Below, piece after piece: positions 1 to 5,714 of a DNA stretch of 11,737 nt. How positions within the stretch are numbered: position 1 is the first letter of the stretch; each line of letters begins with the position of its first letter. This DNA is from Thermoplasmatales archaeon. GTDB lineage: Archaea; Thermoplasmatota; Thermoplasmata; Thermoplasmatales; GCA-001856825. The stretch lies in contig JACWAC010000029.1 of assembly GCA_014874235.1 (NCBI GenBank), positions 1-11,737 on the forward strand, given 5' to 3'. The notes under the pieces are model-generated. The model worked only from the letters and a program-made list of their open reading frames with translations. It did no database searches and was not told where the DNA came from. Made by a program: the position numbers and the translations under genes.

Positions 1-1
1 G

Positions 2-235
2 AAAAATGAGAAATACCCAATGAACGGAGAAATTGGGCAAAAGGACGGTATCTCTGCGATTTCTCTTTCCGGAAATCGTACTGTCAGAGCAGGTTTGCAC
101 TTCGGTGACTTTCCTTACGATTGCAGCACAGTAGATGGTTATGTGAAAAACATTCTTACGGGAGAATTTGCATCCCTTTACCTGGGCATTTTGAGATCAA
201 GAGATATAGAACTTTTGGACAGAGAGTTAGAATAG
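2..235 (+). CDS. 3' end of an unrecognised protein (partial)
   Basis: This reading frame is open from the left edge to a TAG stop and shows 77 residues of what is probably the C-terminus of a longer protein. An in-frame ATG lies at 20, but it has no visible promoter or ribosome binding site, so I treat the gene as continuing to the left. The visible part is soluble, with no membrane segment. It contains a glycine- and aromatic-rich stretch (RAGLHFGDFPYD), a segment TVDGYVKNILTGEF, and an acidic, probably helical end (ELLDRELE). I do not recognise the family. It ends 67 bases before the roadblock gene on the same strand, but that gene has its own TATA box, so they need not be co-transcribed. 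That the frame codes is plausible from its length and composition, not proven. Confidence 0.5.
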   Translation, partial: KNEKYPMNGEIGQKDGISAISLSGNRTVRAGLHFGDFPYDCSTVDGYVKNILTGEFASLYLGILRSRDIELLDRELE

Positions 236-242
236 TGGAATA

Positions 243-260
243 TTTTCATATCTATGAAAA
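243..260. promoter_or_regulatory. Perfect palindrome upstream of the roadblock promoter
   Basis: TTTTCATA and TATGAAAA form perfect 8-base arms around a 2-base centre (TC). The site ends about 11 bases before the TATA box of the roadblock gene. A 2-base loop makes a poor RNA hairpin, so a binding site for a dimeric regulator is more likely. No regulator can be assigned to it. Confidence 0.4.
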
Positions 261-270
261 AGAGATTAAA

Positions 271-280
271 ATTTATATCA
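271..280 (+). promoter_or_regulatory. TATA box of the roadblock gene
   Basis: TTTATATC, preceded by an A-rich BRE-like stretch (ATTAAAA), is centred about 26 bases before the ATG at 303. That spacing places transcription initiation at or next to the start codon, as in leaderless archaeal mRNAs. Confidence 0.55.
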
Positions 281-302
281 AGGCAGGAAATCAAGACTTG
301 TC

Positions 303-659
303 ATGTCGTCCGAGGCCGTTAATGGTCTTTTGCAAGAGTATTCCAGGAATCCATATGTTGAAAGTACAATAGTTGTGTCGAAGATCGGAGAGTCGATCAT
401 CGGCAGCTTTCCCAACAAGGCAGAACTCAATTCCTATGCGCCCCTAGTCGCTATAACCTTTGAAGGAGCAAACGAACTGGCAAATACCACGGGTCAGAAT
501 TTTCACCAGCTGAACGTAGAACTTGACAACGGCGGCCAAATCGTGGTCAAATCGTTGAGAAAGAAGTTTCTCCTTGCCGTTCTAGTTAAGAAATATGACG
601 ATAAAGTGCGAAATGAAATAGACCATCTCGGTGAGAGTGTAGCTAGATATTTGTTGTAG
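303..659 (+). CDS. Roadblock/LC7-domain protein
   Basis: This 118-residue soluble protein has the length and pattern of a single roadblock/LC7 domain. An N-terminal helix (about residues 2-14) leads into a strand pair (STIVVSKIGESIIGSF, 21-36). A small-residue helix follows (APLVAITFEGANELANTT, about 46-63), then two strands (LNVELDNGGQIVVKSL and FLLAVLVKKY) and a C-terminal helix (about 102-118). Archaeal and bacterial members of the family usually dimerise and act with small Ras-like GTPases such as MglA, but no such GTPase is visible here. The ATG at 303 is chosen because a TATA box lies about 26 bases upstream, giving a leaderless start. An upstream palindrome suggests regulation. The fold call rests on overall pattern; the partner and cellular role are unknown. 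Confidence 0.7.
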   Translation: MSSEAVNGLLQEYSRNPYVESTIVVSKIGESIIGSFPNKAELNSYAPLVAITFEGANELANTTGQNFHQLNVELDNGGQIVVKSLRKKFLLAVLVKKYDDKVRNEIDHLGESVARYLL

Positions 660-711
660 CTTTCTTGAGTGTGAAACGTTGGATATGCACGTGTAATCTA
701 TAGGCCAAGTC

Positions 712-745
712 GACACGATTCTTCACAGTGTCATCTCTATTTTTG
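712..745 (+). terminator. Possible terminator of the roadblock gene
   Basis: GACAC (712-716) pairs with GTGTC (728-732) across an 11-base loop, and a T-rich run (ATCTCTATTTTT, 733-744) follows. It lies about 50 bases after the roadblock stop. The stem is short, so the T-rich run may be the part that matters in an archaeon. Confidence 0.35.
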
Positions 746-759
746 CTGTGTAGACAAAG

Positions 760-768
760 TTTAAATAT
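760..768 (+). promoter_or_regulatory. TATA box of the padR gene
   Basis: TTTAAATAT, preceded by a purine-rich BRE-like AAAG, predicts transcription starting near 790. That gives a short leader before the ATG choices at 806, 815 and 818. The box overlaps the first repeat of the ATATCT array, so a bound repressor would mask it. A weaker TATA-like stretch (TAATATAG, 783-790) is an alternative that would suit a leaderless start at 815. Confidence 0.45.
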
Positions 769-809
769 CTAATTAAGATATCTAATATAGATATCTGTAA
801 AAGATATGG
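763..809. promoter_or_regulatory. Operator array of ATATCT/AGATAT repeats upstream of padR
   Basis: Four copies of an eight-base palindrome start at 763 (AAATATCT), 776 (AGATATCT), 789 (AGATATCT) and 802 (AGATATGG), exactly 13 bases apart. Read as inverted repeats, they form three overlapping ATATCT-N5-AGATAT units (765-781, 778-794, 791-807). The central pair extends to 9-base perfect arms (776-784 and 788-796). The array covers the TATA box, the predicted transcription start and the first ATG. PadR-family dimers typically bind palindromes at their own promoters, so autorepression is the simplest reading. Confidence 0.6.
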
Positions 810-1303
810 TGAGTATGATGAGACATTATGATGAAGACAGCGACTCGATGCATGGAAGGCACGGATTCATGCCTTACGACATGGGCAGATTCAGAGGATT
901 TGGTTTAAAGTATTGGGTTCTTTCTATTGTTTCGACAGAACCTTCAACGGGAGCAATGATAATGGACAAAGTCGAAAGGATGTCAATGGGTCACTGGAGG
1001 CCCTCTCCGGGTCATATCTATCCGGTCCTTGAGAGATTTGCTACCGAGGGTTATCTTAGCATGGAAAGCAAAGACGGGAAGAAGTACTACTCCATTACCG
1101 AAAAAGGAAAGGAAGTGCTGGAAGGAAGCTGGTTTCCGTGGAGATCGATGAGTGGACTGTCAGGATATGGCGGACTTGAAGATGCAGTCAAGAATGTGGA
1201 GATCCTGGCAGATTATATCATGGACAATGGAGAGAAGATTGCCGGTAACACTGAACTCAGAAATAAAATAAAGAGCGTCGCAGAAAGATTCGGTTCCATT
1301 TAG
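806..1303 (+). CDS. PadR-family winged-helix transcriptional regulator
   Basis: This protein of up to 165 residues carries the PadR winged-helix signature. FGLKYWVLSIVSTEPSTGAM (about 32-51) is helix 1 and the following turn. RPSPGHIYPVLERFATEGYL (66-85) is the recognition region typical of the family. DGKKYYSITEKGKEVL (91-106) is the wing and following helix. A C-terminal helical part (about 124-165) probably supplies the dimer interface. The first 30 residues are rich in His, Met and Asp and lie before the DNA-binding domain. The start is uncertain. ATG 806 is the longest form, but GGTGA at 808-812 is a good Shine-Dalgarno match for ATG 818, which would remove four residues. The promoter holds a repeat array, suggesting autoregulation. 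The inducer and other targets are unknown. Two tandem TAG stops and a T-rich tract follow. Confidence 0.88.
   Translation: MVSMMRHYDEDSDSMHGRHGFMPYDMGRFRGFGLKYWVLSIVSTEPSTGAMIMDKVERMSMGHWRPSPGHIYPVLERFATEGYLSMESKDGKKYYSITEKGKEVLEGSWFPWRSMSGLSGYGGLEDAVKNVEILADYIMDNGEKIAGNTELRNKIKSVAERFGSI
808..812 (+). promoter_or_regulatory. Shine-Dalgarno site for the padR start at 818
   Basis: GGTGA matches the archaeal anti-Shine-Dalgarno sequence and lies 5 bases before ATG 818. The ATG at 806 has no comparable site upstream. This favours the shorter protein if the transcript has a leader. Confidence 0.4.
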
Positions 1304-1310
1304 TAGCGTC

Positions 1311-1337
1311 CTTTCTTTTCTCCTTTTTATCAATTTT
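1311..1337 (+). terminator. T-rich terminator after padR
   Basis: A pyrimidine-rich tract with several T runs begins 7 bases after the padR stop, with no clear stem. Such tracts are enough to stop archaeal RNA polymerase. It lies in the 85-base gap between the converging padR and PHP genes. I see no matching T-rich signal on the other strand for the PHP gene. Confidence 0.5.
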
Positions 1338-1388
1338 TGGTATGATTCAGGTCTTGGTACATCGATAACAACATTGCCGAATAAGTGG

Positions 1389-2018
1389 CTAGATTTTCCT
1401 GAACCCTCTTGATGTGAAGTCTTTGCCTAACTTAAAATAGAGTTTCATTTGTCCAACGGAAGTCAAATCGGTCCCAGCCGTTTTCACTTCCCCGGAAAGT
1501 ATTGCCTTTCTTAGGGTCTCTTCGTCCGTTGCCTCGACTTCCATGTACACTCTTCCTATCTCTTCGTAAAAGTGTGAGTCGCTTCCGGCGGTGAAAGGTT
1601 TTTTTAGATCCATAGCAAGTTTTACTCCGAGTGAATTGCACTCTGCCTTGCACCTTCCATTCTTTGCTTCTATAGCATCGTATACGTCTCTAAATTTAGA
1701 ACCGACTCCATTAACGCTTCTGAATGGATGTGCACATACCGCAATTCCATTCCGGTCATGAATGTACTCTACAGTCCCCTCCTGAGTTAGTCGAGAGGGT
1801 ATTTCCCCATCTATGAATAAAGCAAGAATGTGGCCATCGATAGAAGACACCTCTTCCCCCTTGATGAGCAATATATCGCCCTTGTGCTCGACAAATTTGT
1901 TGTGATCCGAGATTGCTATGAAATCGAGTCCTTTACTCTTTGCCATCCTAATAATCAGTTCCGGTTCAAGCTTGGAATCTGGAGAGTATTTGGAATGTAT
2001 GTGAACGTCTCCTCTCAT
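1389..2018 (-). CDS. PHP-domain metal-dependent phosphoesterase
   Basis: This 209-residue protein carries the full set of PHP metal-ligand motifs. DVHIHS has H6 and H8, ISDHN has D38 and H39, GEEV has the Glu near 55, then H63, AHP with H97, and SDSH with D147 and H149. Stand-alone PHP proteins of this size bind two or three metal ions and hydrolyse phosphoester bonds; relatives of the TrpH/YciV type act on short RNAs and nucleotides. No other catalytic domain is present, so the substrate cannot be named. Its ATG overlaps the MetRS stop as ATGA, so the two are almost certainly co-transcribed and translationally coupled. A GAGAGGG sequence at 2031-2037 lies rather far upstream for a ribosome binding site, which also points to coupling. 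A role in RNA or nucleotide turnover beside tRNA charging is inference. Confidence 0.85.
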   Translation of the reverse strand: MRGDVHIHSKYSPDSKLEPELIIRMAKSKGLDFIAISDHNKFVEHKGDILLIKGEEVSSIDGHILALFIDGEIPSRLTQEGTVEYIHDRNGIAVCAHPFRSVNGVGSKFRDVYDAIEAKNGRCKAECNSLGVKLAMDLKKPFTAGSDSHFYEEIGRVYMEVEATDEETLRKAILSGEVKTAGTDLTSVGQMKLYFKLGKDFTSRGFRKI

Positions 2019-4117
2019 TTTACGCTCAGACCCTCTCTAGGTGATCCATCCAGTTTAAGTCTACCATGTTGGATTTCTAGGAACAGAGGTCGATCCTCAA
2101 GATAAAGCGCAGGAACAATATCCGAGTCTCTCTTTGCAGTCTTAATATTGAACTTTCTAAACTCTTCGATAGAGATTTCTGTCGAGTTTGTTTGCATATC
2201 ACCTATTTTAACCGCGTCCCCTGTGTTTGCGGAATCGGGGGCAAAAACAAGGTGAATCCCATTTTCGTCCTCGGCGGCCAAAAGCATGCCATTAGAAGTT
2301 TCTCCCCTAATATTGGCAGATTTGAGGTTGGTGACAACTACTATCTTCTTGCCGCGTAGAGACTCTTTCGAATAACTGTTCTTTATCCCGCTGACGATGC
2401 GTCTTTTGCTATCCCCAAGATCCAAATCCAAAAGGTAGAGCTTTTCTGCATTGGGGTGATCGTTGATTTCCTCGACTTTGGCTATACGCAGTTGCAGGTT
2501 CAATTCCTTGTTCACTATTTTTTCGAAAAGTCTTTCGGGTTTGGTAACCAATTTTGCAACTGGAAAATTCAGGTCTTCCTTTATTTCCACCGGTTCTTCA
2601 TATCCTAACCAAGATAGGATTTTCTTGGTCGTCTTGGGTAGGAATATCTGCCCAGAAACTGCGAGTGCATATACCAGTTTTACTCCTGTGTAAATGGCAG
2701 CATTGCAGTTAGCATCGTCCTTCTTGCACGCTTCCCAGGTCTTCCTGTTAGTGATATAACCGTTACCATAATATGCAAGGTCCAGCCAACTCCGGAAGGC
2801 ATTTCTGATATGGAGTCCCTCCACTTCGCTGATGATTGTAGATATTGACTTCCTGATAGTATTTTCCGCATCCTGGTCGAGTTCGTTCTGCGCTATTTGA
2901 TCAGAACTCACCGCTCCTTTCTTGAATGCGAGAATTAAGGCCCTATTCACGAAGTTACCAAACTTATCTATCAGCTCTGTATTTACCCTGTTCTCAAACT
3001 CTTCAATGGAGAAGTCAGAATCGTGTTCTTCTGGAAGATTGTAGAGCACTCCGAATCTGAGAAACTCCGAATCATATTTCTCCAGAAGTTTGAGCATAGA
3101 AAATCCCTTTCCCCTACTCTTGGAGAATTTTTCCCCCTTGTAATTCAAAAACTCGTTTGCGGCAACATTATAGGGCAGAGTCATGTTCCCGTGAGCTAAC
3201 AGCATAGCAGGCCAAATGATCGAATGAAATGCTATGTTGTCCTTCCCGATGAAGTGATAGTATTTGATGTCGTTGTCCTGCCACAAAGTAAGCGCACCTT
3301 CTTGACTCCCGAGGACCGATGACACTCCGGTTAGGTATCCGATCAATGCTTCAAACCAGACATATATCCTCTTGTCTTCGTATCCTGGAAAAGGAACTTC
3401 GACACCCCAATTTAGATCTCTCGTGATAGGTCGGTCCTTAAGACCCTTAGAAATGAAATTCTTTGAAAAGTTCAGCACATTCTGTCTCCAGTTAAGCTTC
3501 GAGTCTATGTACTTGAGGAGGTCTTCCTGGAGAGCAGATAGCTTGAAAAAGAGGTGTTTGGTCTTTCTGAATTCCGGTGCAGTCTGGTCGAATATGCAGA
3601 TCGGGTTTATCAGTTCGTTAGGTTCAAGAGGTCTACCGCAATTCTCGCACTGGTCGCCCGTAGCCGACTCAAATCCGCAGTGAGGGCACGTTCCTTTTAC
3701 GTACCTATCAGCAAGGAAAATGTTCTCCTTTACGCAGAACGGTTGCGTCATTTCCGCTTCGTAGATGTACCCTTTTTCCATCAGCTTCTTTAGAAACTTT
3801 GTAGTGATTTCCTTGTGAAGCTTAGAGGAGGTCTCAATGTAGGCATCAAATTCGATACTCATGCTATTGAATATTTCAAGGTTGATCTTGTGGAATTTTT
3901 CCACTATCGCCTCTGGAGGTATTCCCTCCCGTATTGACGTGACAGTTATCGGTGTCCCATGCTCGTCGCTTCCCGAGGTCGCAATTACATCGTATCCCGT
4001 GAGCTTGAGGAATCTTCTGAAGACATCGTATGGGAGATAGGCTCCCGCTATGTGACCCAGGTGCAGGCTGTTGTTGACGTATGGGAGAGCCGCAAATACG
4101 AATACCTTTTCTTTCAC
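2015..4117 (-). CDS. metG: Methionyl-tRNA synthetase with C-terminal Trbp111-like domain
   Basis: This 700-residue class I synthetase charges tRNA-Met in the cytoplasm. The HIGH motif is HLGH (19-22) and the KMSKS motif is KFSKS (330-334). A zinc knuckle uses C144, C147, C157 and C160. The anticodon-binding helical domain covers about 375-530 and includes NFVNR (388-392) and W461, at positions where MetRS uses Asn, Arg and Trp to read CAU. Residues about 539-640 (LRIAKV, HPNAEKL, IVSGI, SNGMLLAA) form a fused Trbp111/EMAP-like tRNA-binding domain, and a tail of about 60 residues follows. A second zinc knuckle appears half lost: C128 and C174 remain while their partners are E131 and D177. The start codon is GTG, about 24 bases downstream of a TATA box, consistent with a leaderless transcript. 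The PHP gene follows with a 4-base overlap. Confidence 0.97.
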   Translation of the reverse strand: MKEKVFVFAALPYVNNSLHLGHIAGAYLPYDVFRRFLKLTGYDVIATSGSDEHGTPITVTSIREGIPPEAIVEKFHKINLEIFNSMSIEFDAYIETSSKLHKEITTKFLKKLMEKGYIYEAEMTQPFCVKENIFLADRYVKGTCPHCGFESATGDQCENCGRPLEPNELINPICIFDQTAPEFRKTKHLFFKLSALQEDLLKYIDSKLNWRQNVLNFSKNFISKGLKDRPITRDLNWGVEVPFPGYEDKRIYVWFEALIGYLTGVSSVLGSQEGALTLWQDNDIKYYHFIGKDNIAFHSIIWPAMLLAHGNMTLPYNVAANEFLNYKGEKFSKSRGKGFSMLKLLEKYDSEFLRFGVLYNLPEEHDSDFSIEEFENRVNTELIDKFGNFVNRALILAFKKGAVSSDQIAQNELDQDAENTIRKSISTIISEVEGLHIRNAFRSWLDLAYYGNGYITNRKTWEACKKDDANCNAAIYTGVKLVYALAVSGQIFLPKTTKKILSWLGYEEPVEIKEDLNFPVAKLVTKPERLFEKIVNKELNLQLRIAKVEEINDHPNAEKLYLLDLDLGDSKRRIVSGIKNSYSKESLRGKKIVVVTNLKSANIRGETSNGMLLAAEDENGIHLVFAPDSANTGDAVKIGDMQTNSTEISIEEFRKFNIKTAKRDSDIVPALYLEDRPLFLEIQHGRLKLDGSPREGLSVK

Positions 4118-4137
4118 TCCCGTTGATAAATAGATAC

Positions 4138-4145
4138 TATATTAA
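4138..4145 (-). promoter_or_regulatory. TATA box of the MetRS-PHP operon
   Basis: On the - strand the sequence reads TTAATATA, centred about 24 bases before the GTG at 4117. This supports both that start codon and an independent promoter downstream of the terminator of the preceding gene. Confidence 0.5.
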
Positions 4146-4161
4146 CGCTTCAGAACGATCC

Positions 4162-4195
4162 AAAAAGAAACGATAATAAAAAAATAAAAAAATTA
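4162..4195 (-). terminator. Strong T-rich terminator after the membrane-protein gene
   Basis: On the - strand, runs of six to seven T residues and a further TTTCTTTTT tract begin at the stop codon and continue for about 34 bases. This is the densest T tract I found between genes. It should end transcripts coming from ftsZ before the MetRS promoter, which begins about 20 bases further on. Confidence 0.7.
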
Positions 4196-4573
4196 ATGGG
4201 TCTTCAGACCCAACTTGCTAACGTTTCTGTGGTAGCCTGTTGCATACATTGCATAAAGGTAGCTGATTGCTGCAATCACAGCCGTCGTTATAGCAAGGTA
4301 CAGGAACATATTGTGCCCGCCTGCCAGTACTACGACTGCGTAGACCATTGCCAGTCCCGCTCCAAGATAGACGAAGGGTATAACCCTTACAGTCTTATTC
4401 GCGGAGTTAGACAGAAGCAAATAGGAAGCCAGCGAATACGCCAGAAAAGCAAAGGACGTATAGAGCACCGATTGCAGTATTCCGTGTGCTATCTGAAATA
4501 TGTAGACTACCAAGAGAAGCGAAGCAAGCAATCCAAACAGACCGGAAGCCAGTCTGAAATTTTTCTTCTCCAT
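4193..4573 (-). CDS. Small four-helix membrane protein coupled to ftsZ
   Basis: This 126-residue protein is almost wholly hydrophobic. Four membrane segments are visible at about residues 8-27, 33-54, 62-84 and 88-111. A short basic N-terminus (MEKKNFR) and a basic C-terminal tail (YHRNVSKLGLKTH) probably both lie in the cytoplasm by the positive-inside rule. I do not recognise the family, and no catalytic motif is visible. The ATG lies 2 bases after the ftsZ stop. A GGTGAT Shine-Dalgarno site inside the last codons of ftsZ fixes the start, so the two are co-transcribed. A strong terminator follows directly. The tight link suggests a role at the membrane linked to division, for example anchoring or envelope remodelling, but this rests on context alone. 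Confidence 0.75.
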   Translation of the reverse strand: MEKKNFRLASGLFGLLASLLLVVYIFQIAHGILQSVLYTSFAFLAYSLASYLLLSNSANKTVRVIPFVYLGAGLAMVYAVVVLAGGHNMFLYLAITTAVIAAISYLYAMYATGYHRNVSKLGLKTH

Positions 4574-4575
4574 CT

Positions 4576-5661
4576 CTACATCACCGAATCTATGTCCGCA
4601 TCCAATCCCTTAGCCCCTTTCAGTACCATTCCCTTGGAGGAGCTTAGGAAATATGGAGAGTTAACACCAGTAAGAACAACGAGTACCTTGAATTCTCCGA
4701 ACAGAGTAGGATCCACTGACGCACCCCAGACTATTCTTGCCATCGGATTTATCCTCTCTTGGACCATTCTAACCGCCGTCTCTGCTTGAGTTACTGTCAT
4801 ATCTTCTCCACCAACGATCCTAACTAGTGCTCCCTTCGTAGTGGAGATATCGGCCTCTATCAGCGGAGATGTGATGGCCTCGGTTACTGCCTCTTCAACA
4901 CTGGCCTTTCCGCCTGAACTTTCTCCTATGCCTATCATTGCGACTCCACCCTCTTTCATCACAGTCTGAATGTCCGAGTAATCGAGGTTGACAAGACCGG
5001 GCTTTGTGATAATTTCGGTGAGTCCCTTGAGGGATTCCATCAGTATCTCGTCTGCCACTTTGAATGCCTGATCCAAAGGTAACCTGGGGACGATTTCCAG
5101 CAGCTTGTCATTGGGTATCACAATTGTAGTATCTGAAAATTTCTTGAGTCTTTCAATACCATAAATTGCATTTTCCATTCTCACCCGGCCCTCGGCCGAG
5201 AACGGGAGTGTTACAATGCTGATCACTAGCGATTTCTGGCGTTTTGCGACTTCGGCTACGACAGGCGCGACTCCAGTACCTGTTCCACCGCCCATTCCTG
5301 AAGTCACAAACACTATCTCCGAATTTCCAAGAGAAGACTGTATGTCGTCATAGTCTTCACGGGCCGCCTCCTCTCCCACCTGGGGGATAGCTCCGGCGCC
5401 CAGTCCTCTTGTGGTTCTCTTACCAACAAGGACCTTTCTGTTTGCCTGAATGGTGAGAAGGTGGGGGGCATCGGTATTCATAGCGACCAATTCAGCACCA
5501 AAAATTCCGGATTTTGCACAGCGGTTGACCGTGTTTGTCCCTGCTCCACCACAGCCCACAATCTTGATGTTGACTTTCATGGACTCTACGAGCTTTGCTA
5601 GCTCTTCATCATCAGGAGAAATGTAGTTTCTCTGATTTTGATTTGAATAATCGTTTGGCAT
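4576..5661 (-). CDS. ftsZ: Cell division protein FtsZ
   Basis: This 361-residue tubulin-like GTPase forms the division ring at mid-cell. The nucleotide-binding loop is GGAGTNTV (38-45), the tubulin signature is GGGTGTG (124-130), and the T7 synergy loop is NLDYSDI (225-231), with D227 and D230 placed to complete the GTPase site of the next subunit. The C-terminal half (about 235-335) is the FtsZ C-terminal subdomain. The end is a short linker and a tail, GLDADIDSVM, which may bind a membrane anchor. The frame is open to an in-frame ATG at 5709, but that would translate the TATA box itself. The ATG at 5661 lies about 27 bases from the TATA box, so I choose it. The upstream GPN gene ends 53 bases away; the downstream membrane protein is coupled. 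FtsZ1 versus FtsZ2 class is not settled here. Confidence 0.97.
   Translation of the reverse strand: MPNDYSNQNQRNYISPDDEELAKLVESMKVNIKIVGCGGAGTNTVNRCAKSGIFGAELVAMNTDAPHLLTIQANRKVLVGKRTTRGLGAGAIPQVGEEAAREDYDDIQSSLGNSEIVFVTSGMGGGTGTGVAPVVAEVAKRQKSLVISIVTLPFSAEGRVRMENAIYGIERLKKFSDTTIVIPNDKLLEIVPRLPLDQAFKVADEILMESLKGLTEIITKPGLVNLDYSDIQTVMKEGGVAMIGIGESSGGKASVEEAVTEAITSPLIEADISTTKGALVRIVGGEDMTVTQAETAVRMVQERINPMARIVWGASVDPTLFGEFKVLVVLTGVNSPYFLSSSKGMVLKGAKGLDADIDSVM
4580..4585 (-). promoter_or_regulatory. Shine-Dalgarno site for the membrane-protein gene
   Basis: On the - strand GGTGAT lies inside the last ftsZ codons, 6 bases before the ATG at 4573. It is a full six-base match to the archaeal anti-Shine-Dalgarno sequence, so the small gene is translated from the ftsZ message. 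Confidence 0.65.
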
Positions 5662-5681
5662 AATCCTACGTATGTCAGACG

Positions 5682-5694
5682 ATATATATATAAT
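5682..5694 (-). promoter_or_regulatory. TATA box of ftsZ
   Basis: On the - strand a run of alternating TA (TTATATATATAT) with an upstream A-rich BRE-like stretch (AAGAAAA) is centred about 27 bases before ATG 5661. It lies in the gap after the GPN stop. It gives ftsZ its own, probably strong, leaderless promoter. Confidence 0.65.
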
Positions 5695-5714
5695 TTTCTT
5701 ATCTAACATTGGAT

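Noticed and set aside
688..693. CACGTG palindrome between the roadblock and padR genes
   Set aside because: A single six-base palindrome is expected by chance, and it is not placed relative to a promoter.
724..750. CACAG ... CTGTG inverted repeat
   Set aside because: Only five bases pair over a long loop, and it overlaps the better GACAC/GTGTC stem followed by T residues.
660..805. A small RNA or tRNA gene between the roadblock and padR genes
   Set aside because: No cloverleaf, no GTTCGAATC-like T arm and no conserved RNA fold could be found. The stretch is explained by a terminator and the padR promoter.
765..807. The 13-base repeats as a CRISPR-like or tandem repeat locus
   Set aside because: The units are contiguous, with no spacers of unique sequence, and sit exactly on a promoter. 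An operator array explains them better.
4196..4789. A 197-codon open frame on the + strand
   Set aside because: It runs antisense to the four-helix membrane protein and the end of ftsZ. Both have clear - strand signals (Shine-Dalgarno site, terminator, conserved motifs), and the + frame shows no recognisable domain.
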